Shown piece by piece: positions 1 to 6,862 of a DNA stretch of 14,955 nucleotides. Within the stretch, counting starts at the first letter, position 1; every line of letters starts with the position of its first letter. Under the pieces are notes generated by a model. It searched no databases, was not told the origin of the DNA, and was given only the letters and a program-made list of their open reading frames with translations. This stretch comes from RZYP01 sp050256135 (GTDB lineage: Bacteria > Bacillota > Negativicutes > Acidaminococcales > Acidaminococcaceae), in NCBI GenBank assembly GCA_050256135.1, contig JBFWIF010000057.1, positions 1 to 14,955 on the forward strand. Direction: 5' to 3'. A program made the translations under genes and the position numbers.

Positions 1-66
1 TCCGATCTGATACCACTTAGTGCTGCTGTAGGTGTTCTGATATATAAAGCAACTTTGTTCCTTTGA
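1..66 (+). CDS. C-terminal end of an upstream gene (partial)
   Basis: Frame 1 is open from the first base to a TGA at 64-66 and gives 21 residues rich in Leu, Ala, Val and Ile; the other two forward frames stop within the first 20 bases. A strong terminator follows 25 bases later, as expected at the 3' end of a transcription unit. The residues look like the last membrane helix of an integral membrane protein, but the fragment is too short to assign to a family. Confidence 0.35.
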   Translation, partial: SDLIPLSAAVGVLIYKATLFL

Positions 67-91
67 TAATGTATAAAAGTTTAGATTAAAT

Positions 92-146
92 AAAAATACC
101 TCAATTCGTAATTTATTTCTTTGCGAATTGAGGTATTTTTGTTTTG
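92..146 (+). terminator. Intrinsic terminator, 17-bp perfect stem
   Basis: The arms 92-108 and 124-140 are perfectly complementary (17 bp) around a 15-base loop. The right arm ends in five T and is followed by GTTTTG. The left arm begins with five A, so the reverse transcript would also end in a U run and the element could stop transcription in both directions. It separates the upstream gene from the nad operon. Confidence 0.85.
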
Positions 147-193
147 TCATGATAAGAAATAAGTTGGCTTCGTCATTATTCATTTCCTTGACG

Positions 194-215
194 TGTCTTG
201 ACAACTGTCTTGTCA
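194..215 (+). promoter_or_regulatory. Tandem NiaR operator
   Basis: Two near-identical 10-mers, TGTCTTGACA (194-203) and TGTCTTGTCA (206-215), repeat with a 12-base period, close to one helical turn. Each half is a near-palindrome of the type TGTC-TT-GACA. This resembles, from memory, the TGTCTTG(A/T)CA-type boxes described for the NiaR (YrxA) niacin-responsive repressor of Firmicutes. The site covers the -35 box and spacer of the nadA promoter, and niaR is the fourth gene of the same operon, which suggests autoregulated repression when nicotinate is available. Confidence 0.7.
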
Positions 216-226
216 GGTGGTAAATT
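198..226 (+). promoter_or_regulatory. Sigma-A-type promoter of the nadABC-niaR operon
   Basis: A perfect -35 box TTGACA (198-203) is followed by a 17-base spacer and a -10 box TAAATT (221-226). The expected transcription start near 232-234 leaves a leader of about 28 bases before the nadA ATG at 262. The -35 box lies inside the tandem operator described separately, so repressor binding would block RNA polymerase. Confidence 0.7.
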
Positions 227-261
227 ATGCTTCAAGGCACAAAAACATGGAGGAAAATTTA

Positions 262-1182
262 ATGAAGAACTTACAGGAAAAAATAATAGATTTGAAGAGA
301 GAAAAGAATGCTGTGATTTTTGCCCATTACTATGTTCCAAAAGAGGTGCAGGAAATTGCTGATTATCTTGGCGACTCCTATTATCTAAGCAAAATTGCGG
401 CTAAAGTAGATGCTGAAATTATAGTTTTTTGCGGGGTTTATTTCATGGGCGAAAGTGCAAAAATTATGAACCCAAACAAAAAAGTATTGATGCCTGACTT
501 AGATGCAGATTGCCCTATGGCACATATGGCAACAGTAGAGAAAATTCAAGAGATAAGAAGAAAGTACCAGGATTTAGCTGTTGTATGCTATATCAATTCT
601 ACTGCGGAAATTAAAGCCAATTCTGACGTATGCGTAACTTCTTCAAACGCGCTTAAAGTAATCAAAGCTTTGGCAAATAAATATATTTACTTTATCCCTG
701 ATAAAAATCTTGGTGGTTATATTTCTACTCTTGTACCTGAAAAAAAAATTATTTTAAATGATGGTTTTTGTCATGTACATGATGGTATTAGTGTTGAAGC
801 TGTATTAAAAATGAAAGATGAACATCCAAAAGCTAAAGTGGTTTCGCATCCTGAATGCAGCAAAGCAGTTCTGCAACTTTCGGATTACATCGGCAGTACT
901 TCAGGAATAATTGACTTTATTGAAAACAGTACTGATTCAGAATTTATTGTTTGTACAGAAACCGGAGTTTTTCACGAATTAGAAAGAAAAACGACGGGTA
1001 AAAGTTTCTACGCAGCTTCGCCGTGCCAGATATGTCCTGATATGAATAAAAACACATTGGCAAAGCTCTTGCAAACTCTCGAGAATTTTTCCGGTGAAGT
1101 AAATGTCGAAGCAGAGATAGCTTTAAGAGGTATTTCTGCTTTGAAACAGATGCATCAATTGGCAGAAGGTGAAGAAAAATGA
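262..1182 (+). CDS. nadA: Quinolinate synthase NadA
   Basis: NadA condenses iminoaspartate with dihydroxyacetone phosphate to give quinolinate, using an oxygen-sensitive [4Fe-4S] cluster. It forms the cytosolic aspartate route to NAD together with the next two genes. The 306-residue product has the family landmarks AHYYVPKEVQEIAD (residues 21-34) and three likely cluster cysteines: C84 (ADCPMA), C170 (GFCHVH) and C258 (PCQICPDMN). The length is normal for the short NadA form. The start is placed at ATG 262 because GGAGG sits at 249-253, eight bases upstream. An in-frame GTG at 217 would lie inside the promoter and operator, and the in-frame ATG at 247 has no ribosome binding site. The stop overlaps the nadB start (ATGA at 1179-1182), so translation is probably coupled. 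Confidence 0.96.
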   Translation: MKNLQEKIIDLKREKNAVIFAHYYVPKEVQEIADYLGDSYYLSKIAAKVDAEIIVFCGVYFMGESAKIMNPNKKVLMPDLDADCPMAHMATVEKIQEIRRKYQDLAVVCYINSTAEIKANSDVCVTSSNALKVIKALANKYIYFIPDKNLGGYISTLVPEKKIILNDGFCHVHDGISVEAVLKMKDEHPKAKVVSHPECSKAVLQLSDYIGSTSGIIDFIENSTDSEFIVCTETGVFHELERKTTGKSFYAASPCQICPDMNKNTLAKLLQTLENFSGEVNVEAEIALRGISALKQMHQLAEGEEK

Positions 1183-2456
1183 ATAATTATGATGTTATTA
1201 TTATCGGTACAGGAGCCGCAGGTCTTTTTGCCGCTTTAAATTTGGCCAAATCCAAAAAAGTTCTGATATTAACAAAAACCATTGCTGATGAAAGCGATTC
1301 TTTTCTTGCTCAAGGTGGTATTTGCGTACAGCGAGATGACGACGACTATGATAGCTTTATTGAAGACACATTAAAAGCCGGTCATTATGAAAATGACCGA
1401 AATTCCGTTGCTATAATGGTAACGCAATCAAGAGAAATTATTAATGAACTTTTAGACATAGGTGTTGAATTCGACAGAGAAAATTCAAGCTTTTCTTATA
1501 CTAAGGAAGGTGCGCATTCCAAGGCAAGAATATTACATTGTAAAGATAGAACAGGGAAAGAAATTAGTAGTAAACTTTTAGAAAAGGTTAGACAGTTAAA
1601 AAATGTAGAAATCTTAGAAAACACTATTTTATTGGATATATTGGCTGACCATAATCACTGCTATGGTGTAGTTGTAAGGGGTAAGGACAATAAACTTAAA
1701 AATTTATATGCGCATTTTACAATATTTGCTACCGGTGGAATAGGTGGTTTGTATGAAAAATCTACAAATTATCCACACTTGACTGGAGATGCTATTGCTA
1801 TAGCACTCCGACACAATATTAGATTGAAGAACATTAACTATATTCAGATACATCCAACAGCACTTTTCACTGAACAACCAGGCAGGGCGTTCCTAATTTC
1901 TGAGTCAGTCAGGGGAGAAGGTGCCGTACTTCTTGATAAAGAAGGAAATAGGTTTACAGATGAACTGCAAGCAAGGGATATTGTTGCTAAGAAAATCCAT
2001 GAACAGATGGATAAAGATAGAACCAGACATGTGTGGCTCTATTTGAATGGACATGTGAAGGGCGACATCGCCAAAAGATTTCCATCGATATATGAACGTT
2101 GTTTGCAAGAAGGTTATGATATAACAAAAGATCGAATACCAGTAGTACCGGCGCAGCACTATTTCATGGGTGGAATTGAAGTTGATACACTAAGTAAAAC
2201 TTCAATGGATAATCTTTATGCCGTTGGCGAGACGAGCTGTAACGGTGTACATGGTAAGAACAGGCTTGCCAGCAATTCTCTGTTGGAGAGCCTTGTGTTC
2301 AGTAAGAGAGCTGCGCTTGATATTAACAAGAAATGGAAAGAAGAAGAACCACCTTTCTTTTCTTTGCCAAAAGAAGAAGATTATCAAAACCTTGCTGAGT
2401 ATAACAGAATGCTAATCCTGGACGAAATCAGAAAGGAAGATGAAAGTGCAGAATAA
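1179..2456 (+). CDS. nadB: L-aspartate oxidase NadB (short form)
   Basis: NadB oxidises L-aspartate to iminoaspartate with FAD, feeding NadA; in anaerobes fumarate is the likely electron acceptor. The 425-residue product opens with the FAD-binding Rossmann motif GTGAAGLFAALNLA (about residues 10-23). It keeps the succinate-dehydrogenase/fumarate-reductase-like catalytic region: IHPTALF, SESVRGEGAVL, the Arg of ARDIVAKKI, PAQHYFMGGI and the flavin-contacting GKNRLASNSLLESLVF. The protein ends soon after this motif, so the C-terminal helical domain of the roughly 540-residue E. coli enzyme is essentially missing. No frameshift explains this, because nadC begins immediately and overlaps by 17 bases. 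I believe similar short NadB proteins exist in anaerobic Firmicutes, but I could not check that. Confidence 0.94.
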   Translation: MNNYDVIIIGTGAAGLFAALNLAKSKKVLILTKTIADESDSFLAQGGICVQRDDDDYDSFIEDTLKAGHYENDRNSVAIMVTQSREIINELLDIGVEFDRENSSFSYTKEGAHSKARILHCKDRTGKEISSKLLEKVRQLKNVEILENTILLDILADHNHCYGVVVRGKDNKLKNLYAHFTIFATGGIGGLYEKSTNYPHLTGDAIAIALRHNIRLKNINYIQIHPTALFTEQPGRAFLISESVRGEGAVLLDKEGNRFTDELQARDIVAKKIHEQMDKDRTRHVWLYLNGHVKGDIAKRFPSIYERCLQEGYDITKDRIPVVPAQHYFMGGIEVDTLSKTSMDNLYAVGETSCNGVHGKNRLASNSLLESLVFSKRAALDINKKWKEEEPPFFSLPKEEDYQNLAEYNRMLILDEIRKEDESAE

Positions 2457-3282
2457 TATTGATAAATTAATCTTAGATGCACTAAGTGAAGACATCCCGA
2501 ATGAAGATATAACAACTAATTCTATAATTAAATCATATGCTAGAGGCAAAGCACAGCTTATTTGCAAACAAGATGGGATAATTGCAGGTCTCAATGTGTT
2601 TGCTAGAGTCTTTACTCTCTTGGATCCAACTACAAATCTAAAATTTTATTGCAAAGATGGCGATAGCATAAAAAGAATGGATTTGATAGGTGAAGTTGAA
2701 GGTGATATCAGAGCCATACTTTCCGGGGAACGAACAGCACTGAATTTTTTGCAAAGAATGAGCGGCATTTCGACTTATACCAGAAAAGTTGTTGATTTGC
2801 TTGAAGGCAGTAATATAAAATTGCTTGATACCAGAAAAACATCACCTAATAATAGAATTTTTGAAAAATATGCTGTCAAGGTTGGGGGAGGTTTTAACCA
2901 TAGATTTAATCTATCAGATGGTATTATGCTTAAAGACAATCATATAGCAGCAGCCGGCGGGATAAAAAAGGCAGTTTCTTTAGTAAGAGAATATGCTTCA
3001 TTTGTTCATAAAATAGAAGTAGAAGTAGAGACCTTCGATATGCTAAATGAAGCATTGGAAGCAGAAGCAGATATTATAATGCTTGATAATATGAGCGTAG
3101 AAGAGATGAAAGAGGCTGTGAAGATTGTTAATCACAGAGCTTTAGTGGAATGTTCAGGCAATATTACGTTGGAAAATATTGCCAAACTTCGTGAAATTGG
3201 TGTAGATTATATATCAAGCGGAGCATTAACCTACTCTGCTTCAGTATTAGACTTGTCTTTAAAAAATTTAGAAAGGACATAA
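2440..3282 (+). CDS. nadC: Nicotinate-nucleotide pyrophosphorylase (carboxylating) NadC
   Basis: NadC converts quinolinate and PRPP to nicotinate mononucleotide with loss of CO2, the third step of the pathway encoded here. The 280-residue length is typical. Recognisable blocks are GERTALNFLQRMSGIST (about 92-108), LDTRKTSPNNR (around 129) with substrate-binding Arg and Lys residues, KVGGGFNHRFNLSDGIMLKDNH (about 147-168), the barrel segment KIEVEVET and the late ADIIMLDNM and VECSGNI strands. The ATG at 2440 lies inside the end of nadB (17-base overlap) with AGGAAG just upstream, which implies translational coupling. The gene is followed after four bases by niaR. Confidence 0.96.
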   Translation: MKVQNNIDKLILDALSEDIPNEDITTNSIIKSYARGKAQLICKQDGIIAGLNVFARVFTLLDPTTNLKFYCKDGDSIKRMDLIGEVEGDIRAILSGERTALNFLQRMSGISTYTRKVVDLLEGSNIKLLDTRKTSPNNRIFEKYAVKVGGGFNHRFNLSDGIMLKDNHIAAAGGIKKAVSLVREYASFVHKIEVEVETFDMLNEALEAEADIIMLDNMSVEEMKEAVKIVNHRALVECSGNITLENIAKLREIGVDYISSGALTYSASVLDLSLKNLERT

Positions 3283-3286
3283 TAAT

Positions 3287-3814
3287 ATGAACGGTGAGAA
3301 ACGAAGGGAAAGTATTTTGCAACACCTTGCCGAAAGCTCATTGCCGATTTCCGGGTTACAATTAGCTAAGCTATTTAATGTTAGCCGTCAAGTAATAGTG
3401 CAGGATATAGCGCTTCTTCGCGCAGAAAAGCACGAAATTTTGTCGACCAATATTGGTTATATGATTAAGACTGCTGTTAAACCCCAAAGAGTATTTTATG
3501 TTGCACATAGTGATGATTGCATCTTAGATGAACTCTATACGATTGTTGATCTTGGAGGACGTGTCATTGATGTGCAAATTAGTCACAAAGTATATGGAAA
3601 CTTTTTGGCTCAGCTAGATATTAAATCTCGTAAGGATGCTGATAATCTGGTAAAGCGTATTTCTTCCGGTGAGAGTATTCCGCTAAAAAAACTAACACAG
3701 GATATGCACTGTCATCTAGTGGAAGCCGATACTGTTGATGAACTTGATGCAATAGAAAATGAGCTGCAAAGAAAAGGATACCTTTTGCAAGGGAACTCAT
3801 TTATTGCGGAATAA
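3287..3814 (+). CDS. niaR: NiaR-type transcriptional repressor of NAD biosynthesis
   Basis: This 175-residue protein has the NiaR (YrxA) architecture. An N-terminal HTH_11 winged helix (about residues 5-60, recognition region NVSRQVIVQDIALLR) is followed by a 3H domain. The histidines that name that domain are visible at H74, H100 and the pair H141/H143 (DMHCHLVEA); in related structures they hold a metal ion. The family represses NAD synthesis and niacin uptake genes when nicotinic acid is present. The position as last gene of the nadABC operon and the tandem box over its promoter support an autoregulated local circuit. The AAAGGA ribosome binding site lies just inside the nadC 3' end. A strong terminator follows. 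Confidence 0.92.
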   Translation: MNGEKRRESILQHLAESSLPISGLQLAKLFNVSRQVIVQDIALLRAEKHEILSTNIGYMIKTAVKPQRVFYVAHSDDCILDELYTIVDLGGRVIDVQISHKVYGNFLAQLDIKSRKDADNLVKRISSGESIPLKKLTQDMHCHLVEADTVDELDAIENELQRKGYLLQGNSFIAE

Positions 3815-3845
3815 AAGAATCCATAATGTTTTACCATTAAAACTA

Positions 3846-3889
3846 AAAAAAGCAACCATCAGCTATATTTAAGATGGTTGCTTTTTTAT
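3846..3889 (+). terminator. Intrinsic terminator of the nad operon
   Basis: The 15-bp perfect arms 3846-3860 and 3873-3887 enclose a 12-base loop. The GC-containing core is GCAACCATC, and the right arm ends in six T. It lies 31 bases after the niaR stop and closes the operon. The A run on the left arm means it could also work for transcription from the other side. Confidence 0.88.
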
Positions 3890-4061
3890 AATCGAAGAAA
3901 GAACTTTCAGTAAACTTAAAGGACTAATGAGATTGACGTCGAAATATAAAATTGTCAGAATAATATGATAGATCAATGAATGAAGATATTTTGTAAATTA
4001 TTTGAAATAATCTGCAGTGTACTGCATGCAAGCACCGGTTTATTATCTAAGAAAAGACTTT

Positions 4062-4472
4062 AACCAGGACATACAAATTAATAAAATATTGGCTTTGAAT
4101 CCATCACATGGATATTATAATTATGGCAAATTATATGGATAAGTAATCAAAAATGCAAAAGAACGCATAACAGTTAGAGTTTCAGCGGATTTATCTCATG
4201 TCTTAAAATCTGAAGCGCCATATGTTTATAATCCAGATGGCATTATACTTGAGAAAATAATTATTAATGCTGTTAAAGAAAAAGATATTGAAATGTTGTT
4301 GGGTATTGATCAGGAAATACTTGAACATGGTGCTGGGTGCGGATTAAGTCAGTTGTTTTTCCTGTTTGGTAAGTTTGAGAAAATTGACTTTGGAACTATA
4401 ATTTTATCATGTGCGTCTCCTTTTGGAGTATGGTATCTGGCAGAGCTTTTTTATAAAAAGGAGGGGAGAATA
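4062..4472 (+). pseudogene. Remnant of a Memo-family (AmmeMemoRadiSam) gene
   Basis: From 4143 to 4472 one frame reads continuously and matches the C-terminal half of bacterial Memo-like proteins: SADLSH with its His, APYVYNPDG, GIDQEILEHGAGCGLSQ with its Cys, and ASPFGVWYLAELF (family form GPFGVGY). In human MEMO1 the corresponding His and Cys belong to the putative metal site. Just upstream, the same frame reads NPSHGYYNYGKLYG and then a TAA at 4140, and it is open only back to 4011. The N-terminal half of the domain, the AMMECR1 domain that often follows, and any ribosome binding site for this segment are absent. The 3' end is not stopped but runs in frame into the next ORF. Bases 3888-4061 hold no gene I can recognise and may be older debris of the same locus. 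Confidence 0.7.
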
Positions 4473-4658
4473 ATGACAAGGATCAATGAATTGGAGAATG
4501 TTCCTAGTTGTTGCCTGACTTGTGAAAACCATGAATGTTTCAAGGACTTATGTTTCGGAACAAGGAAATATGCAGATGCTGTGGAGGAAGATGAGGATAC
4601 TGGAAAGGAATTTTGTCCCTACTATATTGGCAGCGAAGATCATCATGAGTACGATTGA
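4473..4658 (+). CDS. Small cysteine-rich hypothetical protein (61 aa)
   Basis: The start is placed at ATG 4473 because a very strong ribosome binding site, AAGGAGGGG (about 4458-4466), lies seven bases upstream. The 61-residue acidic product has six Cys, at 13, 14, 17, 22, 27 and 48, in the pattern CCxxC-x4-C-x4-C with a later FCPYY, and ends in a His/Asp-rich tail. That spacing suggests a small zinc- or iron-sulfur-binding protein, but I do not recognise the family and assign no function. The frame is open upstream through the Memo remnant, so a 121-residue read-through product from ATG 4293 is formally possible; the ribosome binding site argues for the short form. The hydrogenase leader follows. 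Confidence 0.55.
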   Translation: MTRINELENVPSCCLTCENHECFKDLCFGTRKYADAVEEDEDTGKEFCPYYIGSEDHHEYD

Positions 4659-4776
4659 CAGAAATAATTAAAAGATAATTATGTATACTTAAGGCAATAT
4701 TATTGTTATTTTTGCTCCATTGTGTTACACTGAACGCATTATGAGGTGCGTTGTTGAGATTAGTTTTCATTTTTTC

Positions 4777-4806
4777 TTGCAACAAACCTTTGTAAAAACT
4801 TAAAAC
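4777..4806 (+). promoter_or_regulatory. Possible promoter of the hydrogenase maturation genes
   Basis: TTGCAA (4777-4782) is followed by an 18-base spacer and TAAAAC (4801-4806), an acceptable but imperfect sigma-A pair. It would start transcription near 4812 and give a leader of about 150 bases before the regulator gene. A separate TTGACA at 4655-4660 has no -10 box at a usual distance. The call rests on box matching only. Confidence 0.3.
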
Positions 4807-4811
4807 AATGT

Positions 4812-4949
4812 ATCGTGCTAAAACATGTGGGTTCGTCCCTAATGAGAAGGCGAGAAAATAATGTTATTACCAAAACCGCTTTTTTGAAACGGTCGGTTGT
4901 TGTACATTACTATCCTTGTGCCTTTTTAGCACAAGGATTTTTATTATTT
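4812..4949 (+). promoter_or_regulatory. Structured leader / candidate transcription attenuator before the hyd genes
   Basis: The untranslated stretch before the TM1266-type gene can fold into several elements. One is an interrupted stem pairing AATGT (4860-4864) with ACATT (4904-4908), ACC (4869-4871) with GGT (4895-4897) and ACCG (4875-4878) with CGGT (4890-4893). A complete intrinsic terminator follows at 4912-4942. The distal GTGCTA (4815-4820) is complementary to TAGCAC (4927-4932) in the terminator's 3' arm, so an anti-terminator fold is possible. This layout is typical of riboswitch or protein-controlled attenuators. I do not recognise a named riboswitch class in it. Confidence 0.4.
4912..4942 (+). 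terminator. Intrinsic terminator upstream of the hyd regulator start
   Basis: ATCCTTGTGC (4912-4921) and GCACAAGGAT (4929-4938) form a perfect 10-bp stem with a seven-base loop, followed by five T. It lies 20 bases before the ATG at 4963 and just ahead of AAGGAGGG (4950-4957). That position suits leader attenuation, although it could simply end transcription arriving from the small Cys-rich ORF at 4473-4658. Confidence 0.75.
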
Positions 4950-4962
4950 AAGGAGGGTTTTT

Positions 4963-5211
4963 ATGGAAACTAGGTTAGCATTAATTGGAATTGTCGTAGA
5001 AAATAACGAATCTGCTAAAAAAATCAATGATATTCTGCATGAATACGGGGAATTTATTGTTGGACGTATGGGAATTCCTTATAGAAAACGTAATGTTTCG
5101 GTAATTTCCATAGTTATAGATGCTCCTGGTGACGCTATCAGCGCTCTTGCCGGTAAGCTTGGAATGATACCTGACGTTAGTATCAAAACAGTCTATTCGA
5201 AGTTATCTTGA
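4963..5211 (+). CDS. TM1266-type iron-only hydrogenase system regulator
   Basis: This 82-residue protein matches the TM1266 family, small ACT/NikR-C-like ferredoxin-fold proteins annotated as putative [FeFe]-hydrogenase system regulators because they accompany hydEFG. The opening RLALIGIVVENNESAKKINDILHEYG, shown here by its core GIVVENN, the central IVGRMGIPYRKRNVSVISIV region (core GRMGIPY) and the late LAGKLGMIPDVSIKTVYSK region (core LGMIPDVSIK) are typical. There is no DNA-binding helix, so it may act as an effector-binding partner or allosteric subunit; the molecular role is not established to my knowledge. The ATG at 4963 follows AAGGAGGG by five bases. hydG starts 43 bases after the stop, which suggests one transcript. 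Confidence 0.85.
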   Translation: METRLALIGIVVENNESAKKINDILHEYGEFIVGRMGIPYRKRNVSVISIVIDAPGDAISALAGKLGMIPDVSIKTVYSKLS

Positions 5212-5254
5212 GTGATTATAAAAAACTAGAACAATGTGAAGAGAGGTTTTGCCA

Positions 5255-6673
5255 ATGTACGAGTGCAAATCAAAAATAGCTACAGAATTTATTGACGATC
5301 AGGAAATTATGGATACGCTTACTTACGCTGCAAAAAACAAAAGTAATCGAACACTTATCAATGAAATTTTAGAACGTGCCAAAGCTTGCAAAGGTTTGAA
5401 CCATAGGGAAGCTGCAGTATTGTTAGAGTGTGATCTTGAAGATGAAAATGAAAGAATGACACTTTTAGCACAAGAAATCAAACAGAAATTTTATGGCAAC
5501 CGTATTGTAATGTTTGCACCTTTATATCTTTCCAATTACTGCATAAACAGCTGTGTATACTGCCCATATCACAGAAAAAACAAGAATATCGCGAGGAAAA
5601 AACTGACACAGGAAGAAATAGCACGTGAGGTTATTGCCCTTCAGGATATGGGACACAAGCGCCTTGCCTTGGAAACTGGTGAAGACCCTGTTAATAATCC
5701 TATCGAATATGTCTTGGATAGCATCAAAACAATTTATGGCATAAAGCACAAAAACGGTGCTATTCGCCGTGTTAATGTTAATATAGCTGCTACTACCGTT
5801 GAAAACTATCGAAAATTAAAAGAAGCTGGTATTGGCACATATATTCTTTTTCAGGAAACCTATAATAAGGATAGCTATGAAAAACTCCATCCAGCTGGAC
5901 CAAAACATGATTATTCTTATCATACGGAAGCAATGGATCGCGCAATGGAAGGCGGTATTGATGATGTTGGCATAGGGGTACTCTTTGGTCTTAACATGTA
6001 TCGCTATGATTTCGTAGGGTTGTTGATGCACGCTGAGCATTTGGAAACAGCTATGGGTGTTGGACCGCATACAATCAGTGTTCCCCGCATCAGACCAGCC
6101 GACGACGTTAATCCTGATGATTTCAGTAATGCAATTTCTGATGAGATTTTTGCCAAAATTGTCACTGTTTTGCGTATTGCCGTTCCATACACAGGTATGA
6201 TTTTGTCAACCCGTGAATCGGAGATAACGCGTGAAAAAGTACTTGCATTGGGGATCTCGCAAATTAGCGGCGGTTCCCGCACAAGTGTTGGTGGTTATTT
6301 TGAACCTGAAGCTGTCGAGGATAATTCTGCTCAATTTGATGTTAGCGACAAGAGAACCTTAGATGAAGTTGTTAACTGGTTATTAAAATTAGGGTATATC
6401 CCAAGCTTTTGTACAGCATGTTATAGGGAAGGACGCACTGGAGACCGTTTCATGAGTTTGGTGAAATCTGGACAAATAGCCAATTGCTGCCAACCTAATG
6501 CTTTGATGACTTTAAAGGAATATTTGGAAGATTACGCTTCCAGCGATACAAAGGTAAAGGGCGAAGCTGTACTAGACAGAGAAATGCTGAATATAGCAAA
6601 TGAGAAAGTCAGAAAAATTGCGGCATCACGCTTGGAAGAAATAGGTAGGGGAAAGAGAGATTTCCGGTTTTAG
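5255..6673 (+). CDS. hydG: [FeFe]-hydrogenase maturase HydG (radical SAM tyrosine lyase)
   Basis: HydG cleaves tyrosine with radical SAM chemistry to p-cresol and dehydroglycine, and turns the latter into the CO and CN- ligands of the hydrogenase H-cluster. The 472-residue product has normal length. It carries both clusters: the radical-SAM CX3CX2C (C96, C100, C103; CINSCVYC) and the C-terminal CX2CX22C (C386, C389, C412), which holds the auxiliary cluster with the dangler iron. The block PHTISVPRIRPADD (around residue 270) and GISQISGGSRTSVGGY are typical of HydG/ThiH and separate it from HydE. The start is ATG 5255, eight bases after GAGAGG; an in-frame TTG at 5249 is too close to that site. 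hydE, hydF and hydA are not in the window. Confidence 0.95.
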   Translation: MYECKSKIATEFIDDQEIMDTLTYAAKNKSNRTLINEILERAKACKGLNHREAAVLLECDLEDENERMTLLAQEIKQKFYGNRIVMFAPLYLSNYCINSCVYCPYHRKNKNIARKKLTQEEIAREVIALQDMGHKRLALETGEDPVNNPIEYVLDSIKTIYGIKHKNGAIRRVNVNIAATTVENYRKLKEAGIGTYILFQETYNKDSYEKLHPAGPKHDYSYHTEAMDRAMEGGIDDVGIGVLFGLNMYRYDFVGLLMHAEHLETAMGVGPHTISVPRIRPADDVNPDDFSNAISDEIFAKIVTVLRIAVPYTGMILSTRESEITREKVLALGISQISGGSRTSVGGYFEPEAVEDNSAQFDVSDKRTLDEVVNWLLKLGYIPSFCTACYREGRTGDRFMSLVKSGQIANCCQPNALMTLKEYLEDYASSDTKVKGEAVLDREMLNIANEKVRKIAASRLEEIGRGKRDFRF

Positions 6674-6781
6674 CACTTAACCACTAAGTTTTTGCTGTTA
6701 TTTTCTTAATTGTTTAGTTTTTATATGATATAATCAATAGCTATAGAACATATGTCAATTTTTGTTTAAGTTAGTTATATT

Positions 6782-6796
6782 TGTTTAATATAAACA
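6782..6796. promoter_or_regulatory. Palindrome TGTTTA-ATA-TAAACA upstream of the EamA gene
   Basis: A perfect 6-bp inverted repeat with a three-base centre lies in the 189-base AT-rich gap between hydG and the transporter, 67 bases before the preferred transporter start. It also follows a TATAAT-like hexamer at 6729-6734 that has no good -35 partner. It could be a dimeric regulator's operator, but in sequence this AT-rich such repeats also arise by chance. No hydG terminator hairpin is visible here. Confidence 0.2.
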
Positions 6797-6862
6797 TAAT
6801 TAAATAATTGATATGTTATTTATGGCAAACAGTAGTTATGAGTGGATAAAGGGGAAATTTTG

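Noticed and set aside
217..261. GTG at 217 as the nadA start
   Set aside because: It lies inside the promoter and operator (194-226), upstream of the expected transcription start, and the proper ribosome binding site GGAGG serves ATG 262.
4540..4785. Minus-strand open frame across the small Cys-rich ORF
   Set aside because: It has no ribosome binding site or domain and overlaps a plus-strand ORF with a strong ribosome binding site.
4812..4911. Assignment of the hyd leader to a named riboswitch (c-di-GMP, ykkC/guanidine, ZTP, Moco, THF, Mn)
   Set aside because: None of the conserved core sequences that I remember for these classes can be found, so only an unnamed candidate attenuator is reported.
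6781..6797. Palindrome TGTTTA-ATA-TAAACA as a Rex redox-regulator site near hydG
   Set aside because: The Rex consensus as I recall it (TTGTTAA-N4-TTAACAA or TTGTGAA-N4-TTCACAA) does not fit in half-site sequence or spacing. The site also lies downstream of hydG, not before it.
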